Origin: CAKZSB01 sp964573105
Lineage (GTDB): Bacteria; Pseudomonadota; Gammaproteobacteria; Granulosicoccales; Granulosicoccaceae
DNA: 64,000 bases
Direction of reading: 5' to 3'
Assembly (NCBI GenBank): GCA_964573105.1
Contig: CAZNIS010000001.1
Span: forward strand, 248,001-312,000
The first letter of the stretch is position 1. Each line of letters begins with the position of its first letter. Made by a program: the position numbers and the translations under genes. Shown here piece after piece: positions 7,879 through 16,949 of this stretch. Below the pieces are notes generated by a model. That model had not been told where the DNA came from and did not search any database. It was given only the letters and a program-made list of their open reading frames with translations.

Positions 7879-8876
7879 GATGGCTGCAGCTCGTTCAGCA
7901 TGGCGTCAAACTCCCGAAGTTCCGGATAGCGAGTCGTCACGCTGCGTATGTGGCCCAACACGACTGGCAGGTCGGCAAGATACTGTTGTTTGCCATCCCG
8001 ATACCAAAGCCGGGTGAATATCCCCAACACTTTCAAGTGCCGTTGCAGACCGGTGATATCAAACCAGTAACGGTAGCGTTCAATCGGTACGTCGGCGGCG
8101 ACGTGATCATGATGCCAGCACATGAAGCGATCGATAAAGGCTGCCGGCCAGTCGATGTAACAGTCTTTCAGTAGTGACACGACATCGTAGGTGACCGGGC
8201 CGATAACGGCATCCTGATAATCCAGTATGCCTGGCAGATTAGCATCGGTAAGCATCAGGTTGCGACTGTGGTAGTCGCGATGCACAAAGCTTTTGGGTTG
8301 TGTGTCAAAGGTGTCTATACAAAGCCCGGCAACGGCGTCGAAGATGTCAGCCTGACGGGCATCGAGGCGCATACCGAGATGGCGTTCCACGTACCAGGTA
8401 TTGAATAACCCAAGTTCTGTCGACAACAGCTCGTGCCCATACGGTGGCAAAGCGGTGGTGTCCACCCGTTGCTGGAGTGTGATCAACATGTCTAAAGCCT
8501 GCTGATAGATGGATTGTTGCGCCGCCTCGGTGGTGTGGCTACTACGTGTCGCCTGCAGGTAGTGACAGTCGCCAAAGTCCTGCAGCACCATGAACCCTTC
8601 AGTTTCGCAATGGTGAAAAATCTCAGGCACATTGGCACCGACATGTGCCAACCGATGATTGATATCGATAAACCTGTCCATCGAGTTAGTTGCCGGTGGA
8701 TCGTCCATTACAATGAAGCTGGCGCCGGCACTCGTTAGCCTGAAGTAGCGGCGTGTGCTGGCGTCGGCACTGGCAGGTTCAAGCGCTGTGACGGCGATCG
8801 GCAGAGTGTCCAGCCAGCGTTGCAGTCTTGGTAATCGTTCATCTCTAACAGAATTGTATGAAGAATCTTGCGTCAC
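7875..8876 (-). CDS. amgK: N-acetylmuramate/N-acetylglucosamine anomeric kinase
   Basis: A phosphotransferase of the aminoglycoside-kinase (APH) fold. The Brenner-type catalytic segment FVHRDYHSRNLM holds the catalytic Asp, and LPGILDYQDAVIGP holds the Mg-binding Asp; both are intact. The open frame extends to a TTG at 8978, but a GTG at 8876 gives 333 residues, the usual AmgK length, so I place the start there; no strong ribosome site marks either. It overlaps murU by 4 bases. Function: ATP-dependent C1 phosphorylation of MurNAc released by cell-wall recycling. The divergent yfaZ-like gene begins 190 bp away. Confidence 0.85.
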   Translation of the reverse strand: MTQDSSYNSVRDERLPRLQRWLDTLPIAVTALEPASADASTRRYFRLTSAGASFIVMDDPPATNSMDRFIDINHRLAHVGANVPEIFHHCETEGFMVLQDFGDCHYLQATRSSHTTEAAQQSIYQQALDMLITLQQRVDTTALPPYGHELLSTELGLFNTWYVERHLGMRLDARQADIFDAVAGLCIDTFDTQPKSFVHRDYHSRNLMLTDANLPGILDYQDAVIGPVTYDVVSLLKDCYIDWPAAFIDRFMCWHHDHVAADVPIERYRYWFDITGLQRHLKVLGIFTRLWYRDGKQQYLADLPVVLGHIRSVTTRYPELREFDAMLNELQPS

Positions 8877-9066
8877 TTGAGTATCAGTTGATTGGGTAGT
8901 CCGGTACGATTGTATCAGTGCCGATTCACCGCGAAGTCGGCACCCGCTTCCGCTGCCCAACACGCACACACGCAGCAACTGTCATATCTACGCGTCTCCC
9001 TTGAGAGGCTTCAGTTGTCGCCGGGACTGCGGATCTGTTGATCAGGTTCAATCGAACGGAATTTCC

Positions 9067-9666
9067 ATGCACAGAAAATTACCTGTCTTTTTGCTCGTAG
9101 GGCTGGCTGCCAGTTATCAAAGCCAGGCTGCCGGTTTTGATTTGTCCTTCAGCAATGAAACTGCAAACCTTGAAGTATTCAGCCCGGTTAGCCGACTGAC
9201 AGACGAAGGCGGTCAGTTGACGATGGGGCTTTTCTACAATGAACTGGATGATGTTCTGTTGCACGGCAAGTTGCTAGCCGTCGGTACACAGACGCACGCC
9301 AGAGTTCCCTATCAGCTTTCTTTTGGTGCCAAGCTGTATTTTGGCCAGCTCGACGACATCAACCCCGACCCGGCTGTGAGCACCGATGCAGACGTTGGCG
9401 CGGTCGCGATCGGCGGTGCCATCAGCATTCAGTACCCGTCCTTGTATAACCCGATTGATCTCTCCGTCGAAGGCTACTTCACACCCGGCATCACCACCTT
9501 TGGCGATACCGAGACACTGGTTGAAATTGGCGCGAGGTTATCGATTGAAATCGTGCCGCAGGCCAAGGCGTTCGTCGGCTATCGCCTGCTGGAAGTCGAT
9601 GATGAAAGCAACGAAACAATCGAGCTGGACGACAACGTTCACTTCGGAATCAGGCTGCAATTCTAG
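9067..9666 (+). CDS. YfaZ-family outer-membrane protein
   Basis: A 199-residue exported protein. Residues 1-22 are a signal peptide (basic start, hydrophobic core, cleavage after SQAAG or QSQA). The mature part is a run of amphipathic strands ending in the aromatic C-terminal Phe (GIRLQF) that targets barrels to the BAM complex. Features such as GLFYNELDDVLLHGKLLAVG and AFVGYRLLE match the YfaZ family, whose function is unknown. I chose the ATG at 9067 because an upstream in-frame start adds a non-signal-like basic stretch. MazG starts only 20 bp downstream, so the two are probably cotranscribed. Confidence 0.8.
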   Translation: MHRKLPVFLLVGLAASYQSQAAGFDLSFSNETANLEVFSPVSRLTDEGGQLTMGLFYNELDDVLLHGKLLAVGTQTHARVPYQLSFGAKLYFGQLDDINPDPAVSTDADVGAVAIGGAISIQYPSLYNPIDLSVEGYFTPGITTFGDTETLVEIGARLSIEIVPQAKAFVGYRLLEVDDESNETIELDDNVHFGIRLQF

Positions 9667-9686
9667 TCGCCAGCTTTTCCGCACGG

Positions 9687-10472
9687 ATGGAAAACGCAGC
9701 CAGATTGCTTGAGGTCATGGCGACCTTGCGCGATCCTGACAAGGGTTGCGCCTGGGATATCGATCAGACGTTCGAAACGATAGCCCCATACACGCTGGAA
9801 GAGGCCTATGAAGTCGCCGATGCGATTGCGCGCGGCGATATGGACGACCTCCGAGATGAACTTGGAGATCTATTGCTTCAGGTAGTTTTCCATGCGCAAA
9901 TGGCCGATGAAGCTGGTTTGTTCGATTTCGAGTCTGTCGCCGGTGCGATCTGCGAGAAAATGATCCGCCGTCATCCGCACGTTTTCTCGGATGTGCAGTT
10001 TGATTCAATCGCTGAGCAGAAAGCACATTGGGAGCAACTCAAAGCCGAGGAAAGGCAGCAAAAGCGCAGCACTGGAAGTGTCTCGGCACTGGATGGGGTT
10101 GCAGTGACATTGCCGGCACTGGTGCGCGCTGAAAAAGTTCAGAAACGTGCAGCCCGTGTAGGTTTTGACTGGACTTCGATCGACGGTGTGTTCGATAAAG
10201 TACACGAAGAGCTTGCAGAACTTCACCAGGCGCGTGAAGCGACTGATGCGGTTGCGATTCAGGAAGAGCTCGGTGACCTGCTTTTCACCGTAGTGAATCT
10301 GTCACGACATCTCGGTTACTCGCCCGAAGAAACCCTGCGACAGTCGACAGCGAAATTTGAACGTCGATTCAGAGTAATGGAACAGTTGCTTGGCAAACGT
10401 GGTAAATCAGTAGACGGTACAGATGCGGCGGTGCTTGACCAGTACTGGCAAAAGGCTAAGAGCGCGCCTTGA
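9687..10472 (+). CDS. mazG: Nucleoside triphosphate pyrophosphohydrolase MazG
   Basis: A 261-residue protein with two tandem MazG domains. The first has EEAYEVADAI and DELGDLLLQVVFHA (residues about 32-72); the second has EELAELHQA and EELGDLLFTVVNLSRHLG (residues about 175-215). Each EExxE/D pair is the Mg2+ site of the all-alpha NTP pyrophosphatase fold. CPWD-like CAWDIDQT near the start is also typical. Length equals E. coli MazG (263). It converts NTPs or dNTPs to monophosphates and acts as a house-cleaning enzyme; in E. coli it also lowers ppGpp under starvation. Confidence 0.95.
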   Translation: MENAARLLEVMATLRDPDKGCAWDIDQTFETIAPYTLEEAYEVADAIARGDMDDLRDELGDLLLQVVFHAQMADEAGLFDFESVAGAICEKMIRRHPHVFSDVQFDSIAEQKAHWEQLKAEERQQKRSTGSVSALDGVAVTLPALVRAEKVQKRAARVGFDWTSIDGVFDKVHEELAELHQAREATDAVAIQEELGDLLFTVVNLSRHLGYSPEETLRQSTAKFERRFRVMEQLLGKRGKSVDGTDAAVLDQYWQKAKSAP

Positions 10473-10500
10473 ATTTTACAAAACACCGGGAGCCCTTGGC

Positions 10501-11178
10501 ATGAGTCTCACCATCAAAACGCTGTTTGCGCTGTGCCTGATCTCACTGACGGGATGTGCATCGCTCGGCGAGCCGGAGCGACCCGATGCGGCTGGTATGG
10601 CGACGCTTGAATTGCCTGGCTCACTGGATCTTGTATCAGTCAATGGCAGCGCTGTGAAGGTTGGATTGCCACGCACTAACCCTTACTTTTACACCCTCGC
10701 GCCGGGCCGCTATACGATCGAGGTGGGGTATGCCGAATACTGGGGTAGTCAGTTATCGGGTGAACTCGTGCGCAGCGACATCCAGAAAGTCGAGCTGGCG
10801 CTCACACCCGATACGGTCTATTCGTTTCAACACACTGACCCGGGCACTAAACAGTTGGTCAATCAGGCGCGATTCAAAAACGACTTTTCGGTCTCAGTGC
10901 TGAATCAGGGAACGGGCCAGTCGACGACGGCCGCGTTTAGCCGTAGCTACGGCGGCTTACTGGGTCTGTTGAAGGGTGGGTCGGCACCCGCCAGCCAAAC
11001 TGAATCAGCTTCACAGCCGGTACCTGTATCGCAGTCGGAGTCAGAGGCTGAGACTGAGACGGGGCAGAGTGTTGAAGTTGAGCAAGCCGAAGCACTGGAA
11101 AAACTGAAGTACTGGTGGCAGCTTGCCAGCAAAAAGCAACGTGGCGAGTTTTTACTCTGGAGCACAGAGAACAACTAG
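10501..11178 (+). CDS. DUF2057-type lipoprotein
   Basis: A 225-residue predicted lipoprotein: signal sequence with lipobox LTGC and lipidated Cys19. The central part (APGRYTIEVGYAEYWG and the following strands) is a beta-rich domain like DUF2057/YccT proteins of gammaproteobacteria. The C-terminal third is a Ser/Glu/Gln-rich linker (residues about 160-200) ending in a helix, EKLKYWWQLASKKQRGEFLLW, which is the conserved terminal helix of this family. Role unknown; outer-membrane localisation is inferred from the absence of Asp after the Cys. It begins 28 bp after mazG. Confidence 0.75.
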   Translation: MSLTIKTLFALCLISLTGCASLGEPERPDAAGMATLELPGSLDLVSVNGSAVKVGLPRTNPYFYTLAPGRYTIEVGYAEYWGSQLSGELVRSDIQKVELALTPDTVYSFQHTDPGTKQLVNQARFKNDFSVSVLNQGTGQSTTAAFSRSYGGLLGLLKGGSAPASQTESASQPVPVSQSESEAETETGQSVEVEQAEALEKLKYWWQLASKKQRGEFLLWSTENN

Positions 11179-11205
11179 CCGAGGTATTGCCGGACCGGCG
11201 GTGAC

Positions 11206-12099
11206 TTGAACGCCAACAAGCAGCTGGTTTTTCTGGCCGCATCGATCTTTCTTGGCATCGCTTTTCCCGCGCTGGCGTCGCTGTGCAAGCCACTGTTGTT
11301 GCCGATGGTGTTTTTGTTGTTTGTATTTGCCATTCTGCAGGTAAGTTTTGGCGATGCCGCGGTTGCGGCGTTCCGCGGAATTGCCGTCTGGATCATTCTG
11401 CTGTGGCAACTGGTGGCTCTGCCGCTGCTCGCACTGCTGCTGTTCAGCCTGCATCTCGATAGCGAGTTATTAGTGTTTGGCGTGGTTGCGCTGTGTTCTT
11501 GCTCGATAACAGCTACCACCGCGTTGTCCCGGATGCTCGGGCTAAATGATGCGCTGGCGCTGGTTGTTGGTCTGATCGGCAGCTTGCTGATGCCGCTACC
11601 GCTCTACCTGGCGATGCAATACGGCCTGGGGCTGGATACGGTTATCAATCCGGTCAGTTACCTGTTGCGCGTACTGCTGTTCATTGTCGTACCGTTTGCG
11701 CTGGTCTATGTGCTGCGAGAGATCATCAGCGAATCGCAGGATGCGCTGATTCGAAAGCACGTACCAACCGCTGTTATCGGTCTGTTGATGATTTTTGGTC
11801 TGGCGGTGATGGACGGTGTGCAGGCGTTGCTGATCGATGATCCGTGGACGGTTTTTACCTATGTGCTGTTCTCGTTTTGTCTGAGTATAGCGGTACAGAT
11901 AATTACCCGGCTGGCGCTTGCGTTTCTCGGCTCTCGGGACGCCTCTACGGCAGCCATCCTGTGCTCCTATCGAAATGTCGGTGTCATCGCCGCGCTGACA
12001 GGGGAGTCGTTGGGCAGTAACTTCTTAATTTTTCTGGGGCTTTGGCAGTTGCCGATGTATACACTGCCCATACTGCTGCGAAAGTATTATCAAGCCTGA
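11206..12099 (+). CDS. Integral membrane transporter, bile acid:sodium symporter-like (BASS)
   Basis: A 297-residue protein with nine or ten hydrophobic helices and almost no soluble part. The helix-break region AILCSYRNVGVIAALTG resembles the crossing motif of the BASS superfamily, where two discontinuous helices bind Na+ and substrate. The start is TTG (TTG AAC GCC AAC) because no ATG or GTG exists further up before the preceding lipoprotein stop, 28 bp away. The substrate is unknown. It is the last gene before a convergent junction with DUF1841. Confidence 0.6.
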   Translation: MNANKQLVFLAASIFLGIAFPALASLCKPLLLPMVFLLFVFAILQVSFGDAAVAAFRGIAVWIILLWQLVALPLLALLLFSLHLDSELLVFGVVALCSCSITATTALSRMLGLNDALALVVGLIGSLLMPLPLYLAMQYGLGLDTVINPVSYLLRVLLFIVVPFALVYVLREIISESQDALIRKHVPTAVIGLLMIFGLAVMDGVQALLIDDPWTVFTYVLFSFCLSIAVQIITRLALAFLGSRDASTAAILCSYRNVGVIAALTGESLGSNFLIFLGLWQLPMYTLPILLRKYYQA

Positions 12100-12184
12100 C
12101 GCACAACCAGCAACCGCAGATAAAACACCTTTTGTTGCGCGAATGCCTGCGACGATCTGGATAAGCCGCTGTGCCTGAAGGAGC

Positions 12185-12616
12185 TTACTGCGCCAGGCGC
12201 TGCAGGTTTTCCATGTAGGCTTGTTCGTCGGGTTGCGTCTGGTTTCTTTGTGCGTTCCACAGGGACTCTCCCAGACACTCCATCATCTGGTGCTCCATTT
12301 CGTGGCTATCGCGATACTTTAACAGCAGTTTTCGCGTCAAATCAGCGATACCCGGTGGTCGATCGCTGGCAACTTGCTCGCGCAAGGCGATGTGCATCCC
12401 CATATGCAGAAAGGGATTGCTCTGGCCGTGTTCGGGATAGTACTCGGAGTGAAGTGCCGCCGCCCCACTGTCGAGTAGCGTGTGATACTCCGGGTGATCC
12501 CGGATCACGTCGGCAATGATTTCTTCGAGTGGCTCAAGCTTTTGGCTGTTGTTGGCCTTGTTCCAGACATCAAGGTATTGCTGTCGCAATTTGTCTCTAT
12601 CGTTGGAGAATATCAT
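12185..12616 (-). CDS. DUF1841 family protein
   Basis: A 143-residue soluble protein of the DUF1841 family, recognisable by its N-terminal FSNDRDKLRQQYLDVW, the central ADVIRDHPEYH, and HMGMHIALREQVASDRPPGI. The latter is rich in His and Arg and strongly conserved in the family. Function is unknown. It lies 8 bp behind rnfE, so it appears to be the last gene of the metG-rnf operon. In many relatives nth (endonuclease III) occupies this place. Confidence 0.85.
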   Translation of the reverse strand: MIFSNDRDKLRQQYLDVWNKANNSQKLEPLEEIIADVIRDHPEYHTLLDSGAAALHSEYYPEHGQSNPFLHMGMHIALREQVASDRPPGIADLTRKLLLKYRDSHEMEHQMMECLGESLWNAQRNQTQPDEQAYMENLQRLAQ

Positions 12617-12624
12617 TGCAATTT

Positions 12625-13290
12625 TCAGTCACGCGTTTTCGATTGATCGATCAGATTCTTCATTGCCAGCATCAGGCCGAGCAGGAAGAAAGCGCCGGGT
12701 GGTAGCACCGCCAGTAACATCCCATCGTGATTCAGGCCCGGTTCGATAGTCCAGCTGGCGGCTGCCGGTCCGAAGAGAATCTCTGCATCGCGCAACAGTG
12801 TACCGAAGCCGAGATACTCGCGAATAGCGCCAAGGCTGCACAGGGCGAACGCGAATCCGATACCGGTTGCCAATCCGTCTGCCACTGACGGCAAAACGCC
12901 GTTGCGAGAGGCAAATATCTCGGCGCGGGCGATGATCGCGCAGTTGGTGATGATCAGCGGCACAAAGATACCGAGTCGTTGATAAAGCGAATGAAACCAT
13001 GCCTGCATGATTAGGTCTGTGACGGTTACCAGGCCGGCGATGATCAATACATAGGCGGGAATTCTGATTTCGCGAATCAGGTAGTGTCTGCTGGCGGATA
13101 CCAGCGCATTAGACAGGGTGACTGTCAGCAGGGTGGCGATCGCAAGTCCAACGCTGTTGACTAGTGTATTGCTGACCGCAAGCAATGGGCACAACCCCAG
13201 CATTTGCACCAGGGCAGGGTTGTCCGTCCACAGGTGGCGCGACAGCATCCGCCCTTGAGTTGTATCAGCAGTTGAAGTTGTGTCTGTCAC
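12625..13290 (-). CDS. rnfE: Rnf electron transport complex subunit E
   Basis: A 221-residue membrane protein with about six helices, paralogous to RnfA. The conserved TDNPALVQMLGLCPLLAVSN near the N-terminus and the PLIITNCAIIARAE segment carry the single Cys residues that in RnfA/RnfE bind a [2Fe-2S] cluster in the membrane core. It overlaps rnfG by 4 bases. The Rnf complex couples ferredoxin and NADH redox to Na+ or H+ movement and, as Rsx, keeps SoxR reduced. Confidence 0.95.
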   Translation of the reverse strand: MTDTTSTADTTQGRMLSRHLWTDNPALVQMLGLCPLLAVSNTLVNSVGLAIATLLTVTLSNALVSASRHYLIREIRIPAYVLIIAGLVTVTDLIMQAWFHSLYQRLGIFVPLIITNCAIIARAEIFASRNGVLPSVADGLATGIGFAFALCSLGAIREYLGFGTLLRDAEILFGPAAASWTIEPGLNHDGMLLAVLPPGAFFLLGLMLAMKNLIDQSKTRD

Positions 13291-13910
13291 GGTTCTAAAG
13301 GATATTCGAATAAGGCGTCGCGTTGTTCTGTCACAGCCACTAAAGTATCCCTAACCGTTTTGATGACCGCTCTTGGCGTGATGGTGGCACCCGTGAATTG
13401 ATCGAATGCGCCGCCGTCTCGCTGAACTGTCCACTGAAGCAGGTCAGGGTTCGACAACGATCGGCCGTTGAACGATGTTATCCAGTTGGATTTGCGATGA
13501 TCGATATCATCACCCAGTCCCGGTGTTTCAAGATGTCTGGTCACTCTGACACCCGCAACGGTTAGATCGCGATTGACAGCGATCAGCATGTCGATACGGC
13601 CGTTGTATCCATCGCGCGCATGGGTCTCGACGATAATCGCATGGGTGGAATTTTGCCTGGCGGCGCGATAGACCAGTAGATTGCCACGGTCTTCATCCCG
13701 AAGGTAGGTCTTGTGTTCGTAAGGATTGTTGTCGTAGCTGTGTTCAGACAGTAGCTGACTTAGCAGACGTTGCTGCATCGCCTCTCGATTGGCGAGAATT
13801 CTGTCCTCGGTAGCCCATCGGGTAGAGGCCAGAACACCGGAGATCAGCAGGGCGATCACCATCAGTGTGATGGCGTGTGCGCGGACACCGTTGAGCAGTA
13901 TGGCTTTCAC
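13287..13910 (-). CDS. rnfG: Rnf electron transport complex subunit G
   Basis: A 207-residue subunit with one N-terminal membrane helix (residues about 10-30) and a periplasmic FMN-binding domain. The covalent flavin motif is FTGATITPRAVI near residues 175-186, where the second Thr of the S/TGAT core is the predicted FMN attachment site. HLETPGLGDDI is the other conserved segment of the domain. It overlaps both rnfD and rnfE by 4 bases. It carries electrons on the periplasmic side of the Rnf complex. Confidence 0.95.
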   Translation of the reverse strand: MKAILLNGVRAHAITLMVIALLISGVLASTRWATEDRILANREAMQQRLLSQLLSEHSYDNNPYEHKTYLRDEDRGNLLVYRAARQNSTHAIIVETHARDGYNGRIDMLIAVNRDLTVAGVRVTRHLETPGLGDDIDHRKSNWITSFNGRSLSNPDLLQWTVQRDGGAFDQFTGATITPRAVIKTVRDTLVAVTEQRDALFEYPLEP

Positions 13911-14878
13911 CGGCGCCAGGGTTCCAGATAATCAAGTATAGGTACCATGCAATTGAGCAGCAGAACGGCAAATGCAACGGAATCCGGATATCCACCATAG
14001 CTTCTGATCAGCCAGATCAACAGCCCAATACCAGCCCCGTAGATGATTCGGCCAATGCTACCGGTTGCCGCACTGACGGGGTCGGTAGCAATGAAAAATG
14101 CACCGAGCATGGTAGCGCCGGCGAACAGGTGAATTGGCACAGAGACAGCGCTGGCATTAAAAATACTATCAAGTGCGGCGCAGAGCGCGAGTGTGCCGAG
14201 TAGTGATACCGGTATATGCCAACTGATGATGCGTCGCTGTAACAGGAACAATCCCCCAAGTAAGAAAGCCAGGTTGGTCCATCGCTCAGGCCCCGGCATC
14301 AGAGTGGTGTTTACTGTCTGAACTGCCGATCGCGCCTGATCGAGGGTTGTCGCGCCGGTTAGTGCATCCCAGTTGGCGTAATTCGCCAGGCCCCCGTTGG
14401 CCAGAATCTCGATAACCTGCGTGAGTGACAGGTGTGACGCGTCAAAGCCGGCCGGCCATAGCGCAAGGTCACGAGGGTAGGAAATCAAAACGACGGCGTA
14501 GCCTGCCATCGCCGGATTGAACACATTGTTGCCAAGTCCGCCGTAAACGTGCTTTGCGATCAATATCGCAAATCCGGATGCGACAATAGGTATCCAGATA
14601 CTGACCATTGGCGGTAGACACAAACCGATCAATAGCCCGGTCAACAGTGCCGAATAATCACCCAGGGTACTGCTGACGGACAAGCCGCGCAGTCGGCAAA
14701 CGCACCACTCGAAAAACAGTGCCGCGCTGGCTGCCAGCAGCAGGTTGATTATTGCTCCCCAGCCGGATAGGTAAACATGAGCCATGCACCCTGGGATCAG
14801 CGCGGCAATCACTAGCAGCATGACCGTATCGACCGTCGTCGGGCCGTACTTGACCGGGTTGTCGCCGCTGCTTGTCAT
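13907..14878 (-). CDS. rnfD: Rnf electron transport complex subunit D
   Basis: A 323-residue polytopic membrane protein. LTGATTLDQA in the first third is the S/TGAT motif where FMN is attached through a phosphodiester to Thr. NVFNPAMAGYAVVLISYP and GAFFIATDPVSAAT are hallmark segments of RnfD/NqrB proteins. It overlaps rnfC and rnfG by 4 bases each. Function: ion-translocating core of the Rnf complex, moving electrons between the membrane Fe-S subunits and RnfG. Confidence 0.95.
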   Translation of the reverse strand: MTSSGDNPVKYGPTTVDTVMLLVIAALIPGCMAHVYLSGWGAIINLLLAASAALFFEWCVCRLRGLSVSSTLGDYSALLTGLLIGLCLPPMVSIWIPIVASGFAILIAKHVYGGLGNNVFNPAMAGYAVVLISYPRDLALWPAGFDASHLSLTQVIEILANGGLANYANWDALTGATTLDQARSAVQTVNTTLMPGPERWTNLAFLLGGLFLLQRRIISWHIPVSLLGTLALCAALDSIFNASAVSVPIHLFAGATMLGAFFIATDPVSAATGSIGRIIYGAGIGLLIWLIRSYGGYPDSVAFAVLLLNCMVPILDYLEPWRR

Positions 14879-16377
14879 TTTGTCGAATTACTTTGCCCGG
14901 CGGTGGTTTTTTTTGCGCGTCTTTTTAATGCGGATTGTAGAAGCTGCTTGCGCGGATCCGAATCGGCTGACGCTTGTTTGTTCGCGAGCGCTGCCTGCTT
15001 TTGTGCAAGCTTTTGTTGGTTCTCTTCCTGCTGCCGTTGCAGTCGTTTCTCGCGTGCTTCGTAACGGCTTCGAGCGCGCTCCGCAGCCTGCACATCGAGT
15101 CTTTGCCGCGAAATAGTTTGTTTGGCCTGTTGAAAAGCGCGGGTCAACGCGATGGCACTTGGGCAAACAGCATCGCAAAGACCACACTCGATACAACCCT
15201 CCAGTTGGTGCTTTGTGAGTTTGGCTGAATCCGTCTGCTGGACATGGCGCCACAATTGTTGTGGCTGTAGTGACTCCGGGCAAGCGTCGGCGCAGAGACC
15301 GCAACGAATGCATGGCGCCTCATTGATCGCCGACGGATTGAGTATCAGGCAGTTGTTGGCCGCGGAAACGCTTGGTGTTTGATCAACGGGTAACCGCTCG
15401 CTGATCAGGCCGCTGAAGGCGATGTGATGCAAAGATGAGCGCGAGTCTGACAGGAGGCTTGCGATGGGTGTGCCCAGACGGACTCTAACGTTTTGCGCGA
15501 GGGCCTTTCGGGGTTCATGTACGGTGATGACCCTGGAAGTCAGTGGTTCACCCGTATCGATCAAATGGGCCATGGCGATGCAGGTAGCAATGTTAAAGCT
15601 GATCAGGCGTTGCCGGGTTGGTCGATGCGGTGCAGAGATTTTAATGGCCGCCGCACTGGCGAATAGATGTCTTTCAAATCCTGCCGGGTAGTCGTTCGAA
15701 ACAGTTTGCAGTGTCACATCTGTCGATGAAACCTGTTCCAGTGCTTGTTGCAAACAGTCACGCACCGCCGGATCAGAGTCCTTTATCGCCACGACTGTTT
15801 TCTCTGCCGTACACACCCTGGCGGCAATTTCTATGGCTCTTGCCAATGCTTCGAACTCATTGAGAATAACTGCTCTGTCGCACTGTATCGCCGGATCACA
15901 TTCCACCGCATTGATCAGTAGTAAAGATGCTGTTTGCGAGTTTAATGCAGCCAGCTTGTTGGCAACCGGAAAACAGGCTCCTCCCAATCCCACCATGCCG
16001 TTGTCATGAAAAAAATGCTGCAGATCAACCTTGCTCATCGAAAGGAAATCGTCACCGATTGGTGTTAACGCTTTGAATGTATCGCAACCGTCGCTTTCGA
16101 TTTCGATCGTGGTGGAGCCGTCGCTGTGCAATTGTCGCATGCTAATAGTGCCAGAGCTGCCAGCATGCAGTGAAGCCGGACCATTGGCCGTGGAGTCGAC
16201 CAGCGTTTGCCCGCGCTGTACTTGATCGCCTGTGGATACCACGATGTCATTGGCTGAAACGGGTGGTACGCGATACCGAAGCATGGCGGGTACCGATGAC
16301 GTTACAATGTTCGTGTTGATACGATCATGCGCATACTGAAACGCGGGCTTTGCAATGGTTTTTGACGAGTGGCTCAC
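14875..16377 (-). CDS. rnfC: Rnf electron transport complex subunit C (divergent)
   Basis: A 500-residue cytoplasmic Rnf subunit. The open frame runs 102 codons further up, inside rnfB, but the GTG at 16377 overlaps the rnfB stop as GTGA and is the natural start. Two 4Fe-4S motifs, CIRCGLCADACP and CIECGLCDAVCP, are intact, and a charged Gln/Lys-rich coiled tail follows. The usual NADH- and FMN-binding segments are altered: GLGGACFPV for GLGGAGFPT, INAVECDPAI for INAAECEPYI, YPAGFERHLF for YP-GGEKQL. The N-terminal HGG-HP element is not recognisable. It could still pass electrons through its clusters while binding nucleotide or flavin differently. Confidence 0.88.
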   Translation of the reverse strand: MSHSSKTIAKPAFQYAHDRINTNIVTSSVPAMLRYRVPPVSANDIVVSTGDQVQRGQTLVDSTANGPASLHAGSSGTISMRQLHSDGSTTIEIESDGCDTFKALTPIGDDFLSMSKVDLQHFFHDNGMVGLGGACFPVANKLAALNSQTASLLLINAVECDPAIQCDRAVILNEFEALARAIEIAARVCTAEKTVVAIKDSDPAVRDCLQQALEQVSSTDVTLQTVSNDYPAGFERHLFASAAAIKISAPHRPTRQRLISFNIATCIAMAHLIDTGEPLTSRVITVHEPRKALAQNVRVRLGTPIASLLSDSRSSLHHIAFSGLISERLPVDQTPSVSAANNCLILNPSAINEAPCIRCGLCADACPESLQPQQLWRHVQQTDSAKLTKHQLEGCIECGLCDAVCPSAIALTRAFQQAKQTISRQRLDVQAAERARSRYEAREKRLQRQQEENQQKLAQKQAALANKQASADSDPRKQLLQSALKRRAKKTTAGQSNSTK

Positions 16378-16889
16378 CAATGGCTTCCGGCTGCAGTTTG
16401 AACAGCCGGTCGCAGTTCGATGCAATCGACAGGGCAGGGTGGAATACAAAGTTCGCAACCGGTGCAGTGTTCTGCTATCACGGTATGCATCAACTTGGTG
16501 CTGCCGACAATGGCGTCCACCGGACAGGCCTGAATGCACAGGGTACAGCCGATACAGTCTGCCTCTACAATATAGGCGAGCGCGGGCGGCTTTTCTTCTC
16601 CGAACTCGGTATTGAGTGCGACGACTTCCCGGCCAAGCAAACTGGCGAGTGCGGCAATGGTATCTTCGCCACCCGGCGGACACTGATTGATAGGTGCGCT
16701 GTCATTGGCGATGGCCTGTGCGTACGGTCGACAGCCCGGGTAACCACACTGTGCGCATTGCGTCTGAGGCAGCAGTGCGTCGATTTGCTCGACCAGTGAT
16801 TCCGGGTTTGACGGGAACCATCGACTTGCTGCACCGAGCAGGGCGCCAATCGCGAGAGCCAGTAGTGTGAGGACAATGATGCCCGTCAT
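16374..16889 (-). CDS. rnfB: Rnf electron transport complex subunit B
   Basis: A 171-residue ferredoxin-like subunit. It has one N-terminal membrane helix, then the CAQCGYPGCRPYAQAI cluster-binding segment closed by INQCPPGG, then two 4Fe-4S ferredoxin motifs, CIGCTLCIQACPVDAI and CTGCELCIPPCPVDCIEL. This is the gammaproteobacterial short form. The stop TGA overlaps the rnfC start. It takes electrons from soluble ferredoxin or passes them to it, and hands them to the membrane subunits. Confidence 0.95.
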   Translation of the reverse strand: MTGIIVLTLLALAIGALLGAASRWFPSNPESLVEQIDALLPQTQCAQCGYPGCRPYAQAIANDSAPINQCPPGGEDTIAALASLLGREVVALNTEFGEEKPPALAYIVEADCIGCTLCIQACPVDAIVGSTKLMHTVIAEHCTGCELCIPPCPVDCIELRPAVQTAAGSHW

Positions 16890-16949
16890 TGATAGCTCGC
16901 CAGCGCGGAGCCATGGACCGGCGGCTGGATTGAAACCGGTGGCTTGACG

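Noticed and set aside
16378..16683. N-terminal extension of rnfC inside rnfB
   Set aside because: The extra 102 residues are Arg/Cys-rich out-of-frame translation of rnfB; the GTGA overlap marks the real start.
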